In this document: positions 27,110-39,385 of the stretch, one piece after another | Numbering within the stretch: position 1 is the first letter of the stretch | Layout: every line of letters starts with the position of its first letter | Assembly (NCBI GenBank): GCA_002437585.1 | Contig: DJQM01000019.1 | Location: 23,275-87,274 of the forward strand | From: Clostridiales bacterium UBA6386 | GTDB taxonomy: Bacteria > Bacillota > Clostridia > Oscillospirales > Oscillospiraceae | Length of the DNA stretch: 64,000 nt | Direction: 5' to 3' | Position numbers and translations under genes: made by a program | Notes under the pieces: model-generated | The model's input: only the letters and a program-made list of their open reading frames with translations | Database searches by the model: none | What the model was told of the DNA's origin: nothing

Positions 27110-27397
27110 TCATTTGCCATCCCTCCGAATCAGGGTCACTGCGTCGATTTTCCCACGGATCAGCAGCTGCTCCCGGCTCATCCGGGTGAGCACCATTTTG
27201 GCTCCGCAGACCCGAACCTGTCCGAATTTCAGCCCAATCAGAATTTCCTCCGGGCAATAAGCCAGCACGCCCCGGTGATTCTCCACCAGCACCCGGCTGT
27301 CGCCGCCGATCTCAATGATGGGCTGGGCAGGCATGGGTTCCGTATCCAGCTCCGCCCGGGAGGCCAGACGCTCCCAGAAGCCACTTAGGTTTTCCAA
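27110..27397 (-). CDS. yqfC: Sporulation protein YqfC
   Basis: 95 residues matching the YqfC/YabP-like family (PIIEIGGDSRVLVENHRGVL then GKIDAVTLIRRDG). The start is TTG at 27397, about 10 bases after an AAAAGGGGG element. It heads the long operon yqfC-yqfD-phoH-ybeY-era-yqzL-recO-mutS2, which mixes sporulation and housekeeping genes, so internal promoters are likely. Confidence 0.9.
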   Translation of the reverse strand: MENLSGFWERLASRAELDTEPMPAQPIIEIGGDSRVLVENHRGVLAYCPEEILIGLKFGQVRVCGAKMVLTRMSREQLLIRGKIDAVTLIRRDGK

Positions 27398-27468
27398 TTC
27401 AGCGGCACCCCCTTTTCCTTAGGATATGAATGAGGGATCCGCCGTTTGCATAGAATTGGGCGAGGTGA

Positions 27469-28440
27469 ATGGCTTTGAAGCAGCGACGCTATCTTCCGGG
27501 ACTTTTGGGGGCGGCAGGAATGCTGGCACTGATTCTGGACAGCCGGACAGCCCTGATGGGTGCCCAAGCAGGGATCACACTGTGTCTGAAAACCGTGGTG
27601 CCCTCCCTGTTTCCCTTTTTCGTTGTATCCTGCCAGGTGGTTGGCTTCTGGGGGGCGGAGCTTCGGCTTCCGGGGTTCCTTTCCGGACTTTTTCCGGGGA
27701 TGACCGACCGAATGCCCGCCCTGGCGCTCCCCGCTTTTCTGGGGGGCTATCCGGTGGGGGCGCAGGCGGTCTGCCAGGCCTGGCGGAGTGGTTCCCTGAC
27801 CAAGGAGGAAGCCCAGCGGCTGCTGGCTTTTTCCAGCAACGCCGGCCCTGCCTTTCTCTTCGGCATGGTGGGAAGATTCCTTCCGGAACCCTGGATGGTG
27901 TGGCTTGCCTGGGTCGTTCACATTCTGGGCGCGTTTTTTGCAGCCCGGTGCCTGTCCGTCCCTTCCCGGCCGGAATATACCCAATTGGTCTGCAAAGGCC
28001 TGGGCGACCCGGTTCGCGAGGGCGTGAAGACCATGGGGGCGGTCTGCGGCTGGATCGTCCTGTTTCGGACGTTCATCGCCTTTCTCGACCGGTGGGTGCT
28101 CTGGGCTGTGCCGCCGACGGTGCGGGTTCTGATCATCGGGCTGCTGGAGCTGTCCAACGGCTGTCTGGAGCTGAGCCGGATTTCCAATCTTGCGGTTCGC
28201 TTTCTGGTCTGCACCTGTCTTCTGGCGGCGGGAGGCCTGTGCGTCACCGTTCAGACCGCCTCCGTGACCCGGGGACTTTCCCTCCGGTATTACGGCCTTG
28301 GCAAGGTACTGCAGACCCTTATGAGCCTTCTTTTCGGTATCAGCCTGGTGCTGAAAAATCCCGCTCCCCTTCTGGCACTTTTCCCGGTATTCCTTCTGTG
28401 CAAAAAAAGATATGGAAAACCGGCGGCGATTGTAGTATAA
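27469..28440 (+). CDS. YlbJ-like sporulation integral membrane protein
   Basis: 323 residues with about eight hydrophobic segments. The SLFPFFVVSCQVVGF and FLGGYPVGAQAV stretches and the Asn-containing FSSNAGPAFLFG match the YlbJ branch of the nucleoside-recognition/gate family. Bacillus YlbJ is mother-cell expressed and needed for spore coat maturation. It diverges from yqfC, sharing a 70-bp intergenic region. The match is by pattern only. Confidence 0.75.
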   Translation: MALKQRRYLPGLLGAAGMLALILDSRTALMGAQAGITLCLKTVVPSLFPFFVVSCQVVGFWGAELRLPGFLSGLFPGMTDRMPALALPAFLGGYPVGAQAVCQAWRSGSLTKEEAQRLLAFSSNAGPAFLFGMVGRFLPEPWMVWLAWVVHILGAFFAARCLSVPSRPEYTQLVCKGLGDPVREGVKTMGAVCGWIVLFRTFIAFLDRWVLWAVPPTVRVLIIGLLELSNGCLELSRISNLAVRFLVCTCLLAAGGLCVTVQTASVTRGLSLRYYGLGKVLQTLMSLLFGISLVLKNPAPLLALFPVFLLCKKRYGKPAAIVV

Positions 28441-28470
28441 TGCAGCTAATCAGCACAGGAGGCAAATAAT

Positions 28471-28680
28471 ATGCTATTCAGACGAAAAATCCAGCGCAAA
28501 TGCGCCTATTGCAGCCACGGCACGACTCTGGAGGACGGGGCGATTCTGTGCGCGAAAAAAGGGACGCGCCTGCCGGAGAGCAAATGCTTCTCCTTCCGGT
28601 ACGATCCCTGTAAGCGGATCCCCAAAAAGGCCAAGGCTCTGGATTTTTCCAAATACGACGAAGAGGATTACTCTTTGTAA
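28471..28680 (+). CDS. Small cysteine-containing protein of unknown function
   Basis: 69 residues with CAYCSHGT, a second CAKKGTR and KCFSFRYDPCKR, giving five Cys that could bind a metal, and a Lys-rich then acidic tail (YDEEDYSL). GGAGG lies 9 bases before the ATG. It follows the YlbJ-like gene by 30 bp. Similar short proteins occur widely in this bacterial group, but no function is known to me. Confidence 0.75.
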   Translation: MLFRRKIQRKCAYCSHGTTLEDGAILCAKKGTRLPESKCFSFRYDPCKRIPKKAKALDFSKYDEEDYSL

Positions 28681-28740
28681 TGACCCTTAAAACTTGGCAC
28701 CGATTTTATAAAATCCCTCTAGCGCACCAAAAAATTCCTC

Positions 28741-29170
28741 TGCGCTTCCGGCGGTGCGGCTGGGGGGTACTTAGGGGGGGCGGCTTTTCGGCAGCGCCCT
28801 TTCGTAACCGCTGATGAAATCGTCTGCGGCTATCAGCGGATCTTTTGCCCCGACTGTGCAGCTTGAAAAACTTGAAATATAGCGCAGCCGTTGCCAGCGC
28901 AAGCTGGCTTACGGATGCGGCATACCCCTTGCGGGTACATACAGTATTCCGGCGTTTTTCAAGCTTTCATTCGTGACAAAATCTCTCGCCGATAACGCTT
29001 GCTGATTTCATCACCGGTTACTTAAGCCCGCTTACTTATCAATGTTCTTGCCGGGACAAGAACATTGCCCCCGGAGGGAACCACACTGAAAGCTTCTGGG
29101 AGACTTGGAATATAAGAATAGAGTTGCAATTCACGGGCCAATGTGGGCATTGGCCCCTACGGATTCTTAA
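28741..29170 (-). repeat. Family B repeat, copy B1, split by a family A element
   Basis: The left part (28741-28803) and right part (29022-29170) are collinear, in reverse complement, with copies at 36.1 and 51.4 kb. Shared blocks include CCGCCGGAAG, GGCGGCTTTTCGGCAG, TAAGCCCGCTTAC and the hairpin CAATGTTCTTG/CAAGAACATTG. The outer right block TTGGAATATAA is shared with B3. The 551-bp gap between 28680 and ligA holds only this and A1. Confidence 0.82.
28804..29021 (+). repeat. Family A palindromic repeat, copy A1
   Basis: 218 bp bounded by GTAACC and GGTTAC, with inner arms TGATGAAATCG...TGATTTCATCA. It contains the family core blocks GCGGATCTTTT, CAGTATTCC and AAAATCTCTCGC. Compared with the other copies it has about 55 extra bases (near 28880-28935) in the apical region. 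It interrupts family B copy B1. Confidence 0.85.
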
Positions 29171-29231
29171 CATCTGCCATCGTTTCGTGAAAATGTAGAC
29201 GGAGGTCAGCATTCCCGCTGACCTCCGTTTT

Positions 29232-31830
<2,599 letters not shown>

Positions 31831-31875
31831 AACCCATCCCTCCCGGAACAGGCTATGCGGCAAAGGCAAATCGTA

Positions 31876-34272
31876 TTACAGCTTTTTCATGTGGGCGGAA
31901 GCCGCCTTTGCCATCAGCTTCTTGGTGCCGATGTCGTCAAAGGCAATTTCCAGCAGTGCGTCCCCGCCCATTTTCATGACGGACAGCACCATGCCCCGGC
32001 CAAAGGCCGCATGGGTAATCATGTCCCCGGCGTTTAGATCAAGAATGGGCGCGGAGGCAGCACTCACCATGGGACTGGACACCTGATGAATGGGCTTTCT
32101 GACATGGGTCTGATAGCCCTGGCCGTAGCCCCCGTGTCCGGCGGCGTTTTCCGACGGGTACCGGTAGCCGCCCTTTTTCACCATACATTCCTCAGGAATT
32201 TCCTTCAGAAATCTCGAAGGCAGTGCCGCGTTGGTGCGGCCGTAGAGCATCCGCTGCCGGGCATAGGAGATGGTCAGATTCTGCTTGGCACGGGTAATGG
32301 CCACATAGCAAAGCCGCCGTTCCTCTTCCATTTCCTCTGCGTCGCCGATGGCTCGCATTCCCGGAAACAGGCCGTCCTCAAAGCCCACCAGGAACACATT
32401 GGGAAATTCCAGTCCCTTGGCTGAGTGCATGGTCATCATCACCACCGCGTCGTCGCTGTCGTTGTACTGCTCCAAATCTGTATACAGAGCGATTTCCTCC
32501 AGGAAGCCCGCCAGCGTCGGCGTTTCCGCATTCTCAAGGTAGGACAGGATGCTGGATTTCAGTTCTCGGACGTTTTCCAGCCTCGTCTTGTTTTCCTCGG
32601 TGTCCTTGGCGTTCAGCATATCCACATAGCCCGTGCGGATAAGCAGCTCGTCGTAAAAGTCCGTCAGGCTCATGCCATCGTCGAGCAGCTGAGCCATTTC
32701 CTCGATCATGGCGGAGAACTGGAGCAACTTCATGGCAGGCTTTTCCAGGGCGGCATAGGAATAAGGATCGGAGATCACGTCGTACAGGGGCTTTCCGGCG
32801 GTTTCCGCCAGACGCTCAGCCATTTCGATGGTTTTCGCCCCCAGACCCCGGGGCGGGTTGTTGATGATCCGCCGCAGCCGCAGGTCGTCCGCCCGGTTGT
32901 TGATGACGCACAGATAGGACACCATGTCCTTGACCTCCGCCCGGTCGAAGAACCGGGTGCCGCCGATGATCCGGTAGGGAATGCCATTGTGCTTGAAGGC
33001 ATATTCCAGTGCGTTGGACTGGGCATTCGTCCGGTACAAAATGGCAAAATCCTTGAAGTGACCCTGATTGGTTCCGGCGATGATCTTGGCGGCCACATAG
33101 TTGCTTTCCGCCGCACCGTCGGCGGCCTCGTAGACGGTGATGGGATTTCCCTGGCCGTTGGCCGTCCAGAGCCGCTTGCCCTTCCGACCCAAGTTGTGGG
33201 AAATCACCGCGTTGGCCGCGTCCAGAATGGACTGGGTGGAGCGGTAATTCTGCTCAAGGCGGATGGTGCGGCAGCCCCGGTACTGCTTCTCGAAATTCAG
33301 AATGTTCTCGATGGTGGCTCCCCGGAACCGGTAAATGCTCTGGTCGTCGTCGCCCACCACGCATACATTCTCGTAGCCCCCCGCAAGAAGGGAGGTCAGT
33401 AAGTACTGCAGATGGTTGGTGTCCTGATACTCATCCACCAGCACATAGCGGAATTTCTTTTGATAATACTGCTTCACATCTTCGTTTTCCAGAAGAAGTT
33501 TAACGGTCACATAAATAATATCGTCAAAATCCAGGGCGTTGTTATCCTTCAGCCGCTCCTGGTACTTCTGATAGCACCGGGCAATGTGCAGTACCCGCAG
33601 ATCGCCGCTGGCCTCCGCCTTAGAAAGCATTTCCTCTGAAGACACCAGCTTGTCCTTCTCCCGGCTAATGGCTCCCAGCACATACTTGGCCGGGAAGGTC
33701 TTGTCATCCAGACCCATGTCCCGGATGATATCCTTCATGATCCGCTCGGAGTCGGCGGTGTCGTAAATGGTAAAGCTGCGGGTGTAGCCCATCCGCTCAC
33801 CATCCCGGCGAAGGATCCGGCAGCAGGCCGAGTGGAAGGTCATGGCCCAGATGTCCTGGGCGGCTTCGCCCAGCAGGTTCGTCAGCCGCTCCCGGATTTC
33901 GTTTGCCGCCTTGTTGGTGAAGGTGATGGCAAGAATCGTCCAGGGCAGAGCCGGCTCCACGGCGCACAGGCTGTCCGCCCGGCGGCGTTCCGCTTCCCCA
34001 ACTTCCTCCCCCAGGTGCTCCAGGAAGGTCACGTCCTCTTCCGTAATGTCCTCCGGAATCTCCTGGGTATCACTGCCCCGGCCGAAGCGCATGAGGTTGG
34101 CGATCCGGTTGATGAGCACCGTGGTTTTGCCGCTGCCCGCTCCCGCCAGCAGAAGCAGGGGGCCTTCCGTAGTCATTACAGCCCGACGCTGCTCCTCGTT
34201 CAGCTGGCGGAACTGATTTTCAATATATTGGCGGCGTGCCGCCAGAAATCTTGCATCCAGTTGTTCGCTCAT
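31876..34272 (-). CDS. pcrA: ATP-dependent DNA helicase PcrA/UvrD
   Basis: 798 residues of the SF1A family. Walker A AGAGSGKT is at 43-50; VDEYQDTN, VGDDDQSIYRFRGA, QNYRS, TMHSAKGLEFPNVF and VAITRAKQNL follow in order. The end (DMITHAAFGRGMVLSV) is the Tudor-like PcrA C-terminal domain that binds RNA polymerase. The ATG at 34272 is chosen because the frame upstream runs into repeat A2. pcrA-ligA adjacency is typical of Firmicutes. Confidence 0.96.
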   Translation of the reverse strand: MSEQLDARFLAARRQYIENQFRQLNEEQRRAVMTTEGPLLLLAGAGSGKTTVLINRIANLMRFGRGSDTQEIPEDITEEDVTFLEHLGEEVGEAERRRADSLCAVEPALPWTILAITFTNKAANEIRERLTNLLGEAAQDIWAMTFHSACCRILRRDGERMGYTRSFTIYDTADSERIMKDIIRDMGLDDKTFPAKYVLGAISREKDKLVSSEEMLSKAEASGDLRVLHIARCYQKYQERLKDNNALDFDDIIYVTVKLLLENEDVKQYYQKKFRYVLVDEYQDTNHLQYLLTSLLAGGYENVCVVGDDDQSIYRFRGATIENILNFEKQYRGCRTIRLEQNYRSTQSILDAANAVISHNLGRKGKRLWTANGQGNPITVYEAADGAAESNYVAAKIIAGTNQGHFKDFAILYRTNAQSNALEYAFKHNGIPYRIIGGTRFFDRAEVKDMVSYLCVINNRADDLRLRRIINNPPRGLGAKTIEMAERLAETAGKPLYDVISDPYSYAALEKPAMKLLQFSAMIEEMAQLLDDGMSLTDFYDELLIRTGYVDMLNAKDTEENKTRLENVRELKSSILSYLENAETPTLAGFLEEIALYTDLEQYNDSDDAVVMMTMHSAKGLEFPNVFLVGFEDGLFPGMRAIGDAEEMEEERRLCYVAITRAKQNLTISYARQRMLYGRTNAALPSRFLKEIPEECMVKKGGYRYPSENAAGHGGYGQGYQTHVRKPIHQVSSPMVSAASAPILDLNAGDMITHAAFGRGMVLSVMKMGGDALLEIAFDDIGTKKLMAKAASAHMKKL

Positions 34273-34298
34273 GATTACACCATTCCATCTTTTGTAGA

Positions 34299-34458
34299 GT
34301 AACCGCTGATGAAATTGTCTGCGGTTATCAACGGATCTTTTGCCCCGACTGTGCAGTTTGAAAAGCTTGAAATACATACAGTATTCCTGCGCTTTTCAAA
34401 CTTTCATTCGTGACAAAATCTCTCGCTGATAACTCTTGCCGATTTCATCATTGGTTAC
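34299..34458 (+). repeat. Family A palindromic repeat, copy A2
   Basis: 160 bp bounded by GTAACC and GGTTAC. Inner arm GTTTGAAAAGC pairs with GCTTTTCAAAC; core blocks GCGGTTATCAACGGATCTTTT, ACAGTATTCC and AAAATCTCTCGCTGATAA are present. It lies 26 bp in front of pcrA, in its upstream region. The 34273-34531 gap holds nothing else I can identify. Confidence 0.87.
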
Positions 34459-34531
34459 TGGAGTGGTGTTATTTTACCTCATTTTTCGCCAAAGGTAAAG
34501 CCTTGTTTTTGGGAAACTCCGAATCAATTCC

Positions 34532-35236
34532 CTAGGCTAAAAATTGCCGCAGCTGTACCATGGCCTTTTTCTCAATCCGGGATACCTGCACCTGGCTGAT
34601 ATCCAGAATGGCGGCGACCTTTTGCTGGGTCAGGCAGTGGAAATACCGCAGCTGCACCACCATCCGTTCCCGCTGGGGCAGCTGAGAAATGGCCTGACGC
34701 AGAGCTATTTTTTCCAGCATCTGTTCCTCGGACTCTGTGTCCGTCAGCACGTCCTCCAGGGAAAACCCCTCCTCTCCGGATTCCCGCTGGATGGATTCCG
34801 TGGCGGCAGTGGCGGTTTCCGCCATTGCGATGTCTTCCGGGGTGATTCCCAGAAGCTCTCCAATCTCCGTCACCGTTGGCTCCCGACCCAGCTGGGCGGA
34901 AAGCTTATTCCGGGTCGCCCGGATGGCGCAGGCTCGCTCCTTCAGGCTCCGGGAAACCTTCACCGCCCCGTCGTCCCGTAAAAATCGCCGGATTTCTCCC
35001 GCGATTTTCGGCACGGCGTAGGTGGAAAACTGGGTGCCGAAGGCCGGGTCGAAGCCCTCCAGAGCCTTGAGAAAGCCGATGCAGCCCAGCTGATACAGAT
35101 CATCCGCCTCCACCCCCCGGCCTAGGAATCGTCGGGTTACCGCCCAGATCAGCCCGGAATTCTCCGTTACTAGCTGCTCCGAGGCATCCCGGTCTCCGGC
35201 CTGAGCCCGGCGGATCAGTGCTTCGCAGACGCTCAT
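34532..35236 (-). CDS. sigF: Forespore sigma factor SigF
   Basis: 234 residues. Sigma region 2 has DDLYQLGCIGFLKALEGFDP and FSTYAVPKIAGEIRRFLRDD; region 3 and a region 4 HTH (KVAAILDISQVQVSRIEKKA) follow. Sporulation sigmas F and G are similar, but the position after spoIIAA and spoIIAB identifies SigF. It directs early forespore transcription and is held inactive by SpoIIAB. It overlaps spoIIAB by 4 bp. Confidence 0.95.
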   Translation of the reverse strand: MSVCEALIRRAQAGDRDASEQLVTENSGLIWAVTRRFLGRGVEADDLYQLGCIGFLKALEGFDPAFGTQFSTYAVPKIAGEIRRFLRDDGAVKVSRSLKERACAIRATRNKLSAQLGREPTVTEIGELLGITPEDIAMAETATAATESIQRESGEEGFSLEDVLTDTESEEQMLEKIALRQAISQLPQRERMVVQLRYFHCLTQQKVAAILDISQVQVSRIEKKAMVQLRQFLA

Positions 35237-35664
35237 ATGCGCCGCTGCAGCTTCCTGCGCATATGTACCGTGGTTCCCCTGCCGGGCTTGGAGGAGATCT
35301 CCAGATTGGTCATGAAGCTTTCCATAATGGTAAAGCCCATGCCGCTGCGCTCCATGCCGCCGGTGGTAAAGGCCGGCCGCCGAGCCTGGTCAATGTCCGC
35401 AATGCCAACCCCCTTGTCCTTGACCACAATGTCCAGCACATTGTCCTTGAGAATCCGGCAGCGCAGAGTAATGGTGCCCAGTTTTTCGGGATAGGCGTGG
35501 ACGATGCAGTTGGTCACAGCTTCAGAAACCGCCGTGCGGATGTCCCCCAGCTCGTCCATCGTTGGATCCATCTGGGCGGCGAAGCAGGCCACCGCGCTTC
35601 GGGCGAAGGCCTCGTTGGTGGAGCGGCTGGGAAATTCCAGAACCATATAATTTTCAAATTTCAT
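35233..35664 (-). CDS. spoIIAB: Anti-sigma F factor SpoIIAB
   Basis: 143 residues of the GHKL kinase family: the N box AVSEAVTNCIVHAYP, G1 VVKDKGVGIADI and G2 ERSGMGFTIMESFM are present. It binds SigF or, with ADP, unphosphorylated SpoIIAA, and phosphorylates SpoIIAA. It overlaps both neighbours by 4 bp. Confidence 0.96.
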   Translation of the reverse strand: MKFENYMVLEFPSRSTNEAFARSAVACFAAQMDPTMDELGDIRTAVSEAVTNCIVHAYPEKLGTITLRCRILKDNVLDIVVKDKGVGIADIDQARRPAFTTGGMERSGMGFTIMESFMTNLEISSKPGRGTTVHMRRKLQRRI

Positions 35665-35978
35665 GACACTGCCTCCCTGATTTCCACCAGCTTGTCGATG
35701 CCGGATGCCCGGAACACCCGCATGGGCTGGGGCGCGATGCCCGTCAGCAGCAGCCGCCCCTCAATCTGGGTCATGCTGCGAAGGGCGTTGATCACCACCG
35801 CGATTCCAGAGGAATCCACGAAGGTCACTTCCCGGAAATCGAGAATACATACGGTCGGCATGTATGCCTCGATTTTTGCCGCGATTGCCTGAATATATGC
35901 CTTGGCACAGTGGTGATCGATTTCCCCGGTCAGTGCCACCGTCAGCCGTCCTTCCTCCAGAAAACTGGTAAAGTGCAT
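35661..35978 (-). CDS. spoIIAA: Anti-anti-sigma factor SpoIIAA
   Basis: 105 residues, STAS fold. DSSGIAVV at 55-62 holds the phosphorylated Ser (most likely Ser57). Dephosphorylated SpoIIAA frees SigF from SpoIIAB in the forespore. GGAGG precedes the ATG. A hairpin 40-75 bp upstream (36019-36052) might affect the operon, but no clear sigma-H promoter was recognised. Confidence 0.95.
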   Translation of the reverse strand: MHFTSFLEEGRLTVALTGEIDHHCAKAYIQAIAAKIEAYMPTVCILDFREVTFVDSSGIAVVINALRSMTQIEGRLLLTGIAPQPMRVFRASGIDKLVEIREAVS

Positions 35979-36018
35979 GGAAAAATCCTCCTTTGTTTTT
36001 TATCTCCTTAAGTATAAA

Positions 36019-36052
36019 TTCCCCCTTTCGCTTTTTCAGTCGAAAGAGGGAA
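36019..36052 (-). other. Hairpin upstream of the spoIIA operon
   Basis: TTCCCCCTTTCG and CGAAAGAGGGAA form a 12-bp stem with a 10-nt loop. The single mismatch is a G-U pair only if read as minus-strand RNA, the direction of spoIIAA. It could lie in the 5' leader or overlap the promoter. Confidence 0.45.
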
Positions 36053-36140
36053 CCCAAGAAAAAACCGGAGCGTGTACGTTTGGTACACGCCCCGATACAG
36101 TTTGTCAAAAAGCTCTTATTCTATCCGAAATACTTAGAAC

Positions 36141-36290
36141 GACCCCCCGGGGGCAATGTTCTTGTCCCGGCAAGAACATTGATAAGGAGCCGGCTTAAGG
36201 GGCACTGCCGAAAAGCCGCCCCCTTAAGAATCCCCCGGCCGCACCGCCGGAAGTGCGTCAGAATGTTTCGGGCTGCTATGGGCTACAAAT
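36141..36290 (+). repeat. Family B repeat, copy B2
   Basis: Contains the hairpin CAATGTTCTTG/CAAGAACATTG (36154-36181), the stem CTTAAGGGGC/GCCCCCTTAAG, the block CCGCACCGCCGGAAG and a tail ending GCTGCTATGGG. It is uninterrupted. The gap 35979-36319 holds this, the hairpin above and no gene. Confidence 0.8.
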
Positions 36291-36319
36291 TCTATTATGG
36301 CTCTCGGAAAAGGGTGCTT

Positions 36320-38962
36320 TTAATTTGCAAGCTTCCGCATCGCCTGCTCGTTCTGCTCCAGCTGGGCAATCAGATCCCGGGTCTTCTGAGCCTTCTGACG
36401 CTCCGCATCCACCACAGCCTCGGGAGCCCGGGAGACAAACTTCTCGTTTGCCAGCTTGCTTTCGGTGCTGGCCAGGAACTTCCTGGCATCCGCCAGCTCC
36501 TTGCCGATCCGCGCCAGCTCCTTGGCAACGTCCACCAGCTGGCCCATGGGAATATAGAGCTTGGCATCGGCGGTGGTGATGGTCACCATGCCGTCCAGGT
36601 TTTCCGGCTCCGCGTTCAGCAGGGTCACGGTGTCGGCGTAGGCAAGCCGCTGGATGAAGCCCTCACCCTCCGCATAAACCTGAGGCTTGCCGGTGAGGAT
36701 GAACAGTGCCGCCTTCTTGCTGGGCGGAACGTTCATTTCCGTCCGACGGGCACGAATGGCCCGGATGGCCTCCATCACAGACTCCATGTGGCTCTGCTCC
36801 GCGGCAAAGCTCAGATCCTCCCGGTATTCAGGCCACTTGGCTACGATCAGAGCCGGGCCTTCATGGGGCAGGCTCTGCCAGATTTCCTCGGTGATGAAGG
36901 GCATGAACGGATGCAGCAGCCGCAGCACCTGGTCAAGGACGTACACCAGAACCTGCAGAGCCGTCTGCTTCCGGTCAGCGTCCTCGGAGTACAGACGAGC
37001 CTTGGTCAGCTCGATATACCAGTCGCAGTAGGTGTCCCAGATGAAGTCGTAGACCTTCTGGACGGCAACGCCCAGCTCGTACTTTTCCAGATTCTCCGTG
37101 ACCTCGGCAATCAGGGTGTTCAGCTTGGACAGCACCCACTTGTCGGCGATCTCCAGCTTGTCAGCGGCGGGCAGCTCGTTCACCGCACCCTCACCCAGGT
37201 TCATCAGCACATACCGGGAGGCGTTCCACAGCTTGTTGGCAAAGTTGCGCATGGCCTCGCACCGCTCGGTGTAGAAGCGCATGTCGTTCCCGGGAGAGTT
37301 GCTGGTGACCATGTTCATCCGCAGAGCGTCGCAGCCGTACTTATCGATCATCTCCAGGGGGTCAATGCCGTTGCCCAGGGACTTACTCATTTTTCTTCCC
37401 AGGTTGTCCCGAACCAGGCCGTGGATCAGCACGGTGTGGAAGGGGGTCTTTCCGGTGTGCTCACAGCCGGAGAAGATCATTCTGGCCACCCAGAAGAAAA
37501 TAATGTCGTAGCCCGTGACCAGCACATCCGTGGGATAGAAATAGTTGTAATCCTTGGTCTTTTCCGGCCAGCCCAGGGTCTCAAAAGGCCACAGAGCAGA
37601 GGAGAACCAGGTGTCCAGCACATCCTCCTCCCGGGTAATGTGGGTGCTGCCGCACTTCTCGCACTTACAGGGATCCTGCCGGGACACGGTGATGTGGCCG
37701 CAATCGGCGCAGGTCCAGGCGGGAATCTGATGCCCCCACCACAGCTGCCGGGAAATGCACCAGTCCCGGACGTTCTCCATCCAGTTCATATAGATCTTGC
37801 TGAACCGGTCGGGGACGAACTTCGTCTCCCCGTCCTTCACCACCCGGATGGCCTCCTTGGCCAGGGGCTTCATCTTCACGAACCACTGGGCGGAGATGAT
37901 CGGCTCCACGTCCTGATGGCAGCGGTAGCAGGTGCCCACATTGTGGGAGTAATCCTCCACCTTCACCAGATACCCCTGGGCATCCAGATCGGCCACGATC
38001 TGCTTTCTGGCCTCGTAGCGATCCAGACCCTGATACTTGCCGCCGAACTCGTTGACAACACCGTGGTCATCCAGCACCCGGATGACCTCCAGGTTGTGCC
38101 GCAGACCCACCTCAAAGTCGTTGGGGTCGTGAGCGGGAGTCATCTTCACGCAGCCGGTGCCGAATTCCATTTCGGCATAGTCGTCGGCCACCACGGGAAT
38201 CTCCTTGTTCACCAGGGGCAGAATGACCTTCTTGCCCACGATGTCCTTGTACCGCTCATCGTTGGGGTTTACGCAGACGCCGGAGTCGCCCAGCATGGTC
38301 TCCGGCCGGGTGGTAGCTACGATCACCTCGCCGGTGCCGTCGGCCAGGGGGTAGCGGATGTGCCACAGATGGCCGGGCTTGTCCACATATTCCACCTCGG
38401 CATCACTCAGGGCGGTGACGCAGTGGGGGCACCAGTTGATGATCCGGCTGCCCTTGTAGATCAGGCCCTTCTCGTACAGGGACACGAAAACCTCCCGGAC
38501 GGCTCTGGAGCAGCCCTCGTCCATGGTAAACCGGGCTCGCTCCCAGTCGCAGGAGGCACCCAGCTTCTTCTGCTGCTCAACAATCCGGTTGCCGTACTTA
38601 TTCTTCCAGTCCCAGACCCGCTCCAGGAACTTCTCCCGACCTAAGTCGTAGCGGGTCAGGCCTTCCTTGCGCAGCTCTTCCTCCACCTTGATCTGGGTGG
38701 CGATACCCGCATGGTCAACGCCGGGAACCCACAGGGCGTTGTAGCCCTGCATCCGCTTGAACCGGATCAGGGTATCCTGCAGGGTGGCATCCATGGCGTG
38801 ACCCATGTGCAGCTGGCCGGTGACGTTGGGTGGCGGCATGACGACGGTGAAGGGCTTCTTGCGCTCGTCGACCTCGGCGTGGAAGTAGCCCCCCTCCTGC
38901 CACATCCGGTAGATTCGTTCTTCGGTCTGCCGAGGCTCATAGATCTTCGGTAACTCTCTCAT
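36320..38962 (-). CDS. valS: Valyl-tRNA synthetase
   Basis: 880 residues, class I. The HIGH motif is HMGH (52-55) in [18 protein letters not shown] is in [14 protein letters not shown]. An editing domain lies between, an anticodon-binding domain and a C-terminal coiled coil follow. An AAAGGAG site precedes the ATG. Expression is controlled by a T-box leader upstream, which itself carries repeat A3. A long antisense frame over this gene is not real. Confidence 0.97.
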   Translation of the reverse strand: MRELPKIYEPRQTEERIYRMWQEGGYFHAEVDERKKPFTVVMPPPNVTGQLHMGHAMDATLQDTLIRFKRMQGYNALWVPGVDHAGIATQIKVEEELRKEGLTRYDLGREKFLERVWDWKNKYGNRIVEQQKKLGASCDWERARFTMDEGCSRAVREVFVSLYEKGLIYKGSRIINWCPHCVTALSDAEVEYVDKPGHLWHIRYPLADGTGEVIVATTRPETMLGDSGVCVNPNDERYKDIVGKKVILPLVNKEIPVVADDYAEMEFGTGCVKMTPAHDPNDFEVGLRHNLEVIRVLDDHGVVNEFGGKYQGLDRYEARKQIVADLDAQGYLVKVEDYSHNVGTCYRCHQDVEPIISAQWFVKMKPLAKEAIRVVKDGETKFVPDRFSKIYMNWMENVRDWCISRQLWWGHQIPAWTCADCGHITVSRQDPCKCEKCGSTHITREEDVLDTWFSSALWPFETLGWPEKTKDYNYFYPTDVLVTGYDIIFFWVARMIFSGCEHTGKTPFHTVLIHGLVRDNLGRKMSKSLGNGIDPLEMIDKYGCDALRMNMVTSNSPGNDMRFYTERCEAMRNFANKLWNASRYVLMNLGEGAVNELPAADKLEIADKWVLSKLNTLIAEVTENLEKYELGVAVQKVYDFIWDTYCDWYIELTKARLYSEDADRKQTALQVLVYVLDQVLRLLHPFMPFITEEIWQSLPHEGPALIVAKWPEYREDLSFAAEQSHMESVMEAIRAIRARRTEMNVPPSKKAALFILTGKPQVYAEGEGFIQRLAYADTVTLLNAEPENLDGMVTITTADAKLYIPMGQLVDVAKELARIGKELADARKFLASTESKLANEKFVSRAPEAVVDAERQKAQKTRDLIAQLEQNEQAMRKLAN

Positions 38963-38990
38963 TTTGTTTCGCTCCTTTGTAAAATAGAAA

Positions 38991-39385
38991 CGCCCCGAGT
39001 CTAAATTGACTCAGGGCGAAAAGCTTTTCCGCGGTACCACCTGAATTCCCTTTCGGGCACTCAAAAGCTGTAACGGGCTCACCCGTACTTCCCTACCTAT
39101 AGGAACCTCTGAATAAATCGTCTGCGGCTGGATAGCGGATCTTTTCCCCTATCCGTGCGGCTTCAAAAGTGGGCAATACACGAAGTATTCCTCCGCTTTT
39201 GAACCCTTCTGCTAGCGAAAAATCTCTCGCTCCCAGCTCTTGCCGATTTCATCAGAGCTTCCTTTACCTTCAGGAAATCCACTCCGGGGCGACCATCCGC
39301 TTATCGCTTTATGCCCTCGCACCACCCGGACACTCTCTGAAAAGCTTCGGGAAGCGGAACCTCCCCTTCTTCACGTTTGGCTTTT
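38991..39385 (-). promoter_or_regulatory. T-box leader of valS, interrupted by repeat A3
   Basis: On the minus strand the T-box bulge sequence GGTGGTACCGCGG (39029-39041) and a terminator CGCCCTGAGTC...GACTCGGGGCG (38991-39018) are clear. TGGT in the bulge pairs with an ACCA tRNA end, right for tRNA-Val. Stem I features (AGAGAGTG, GGTGGTGCGAG) lie at about 39300-39340, with a GTC near 39290 as a likely Val specifier. Between stem I and the antiterminator sits the 161-bp repeat A3, which normal T-boxes lack. Whether the switch still works is unknown. Confidence 0.85.
39102..39262 (+). repeat. Family A palindromic repeat, copy A3, inside the valS leader
   Basis: 161 bp bounded by GGAACC and GCTTCC. 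Inner arms TTCAAAAG/CTTTTGAA and CTGGATAGCG/CGCTCCCAG occupy the positions of differently sequenced but also pairing arms in A1, A2 and A4. Shared cores GCGGATCTTTT, AGTATTCC and AAAATCTCTCGCT identify the family. Confidence 0.87.

Noticed and set aside
35993..38644. An 883-codon open frame on the plus strand opposite valS
   Set aside because: It is the antisense shadow of a confident valS; its translation is His/Leu/Gly-rich with no motif and no RBS. Similar long shadows lie opposite oadB-like, the GH25 gene, mutS2, polA and tgt.
39102..39262. The segment as a native T-box domain (stem II/III)
   Set aside because: It matches A1, A2 and A4, which are far from any T-box, including their terminal inverted repeats.
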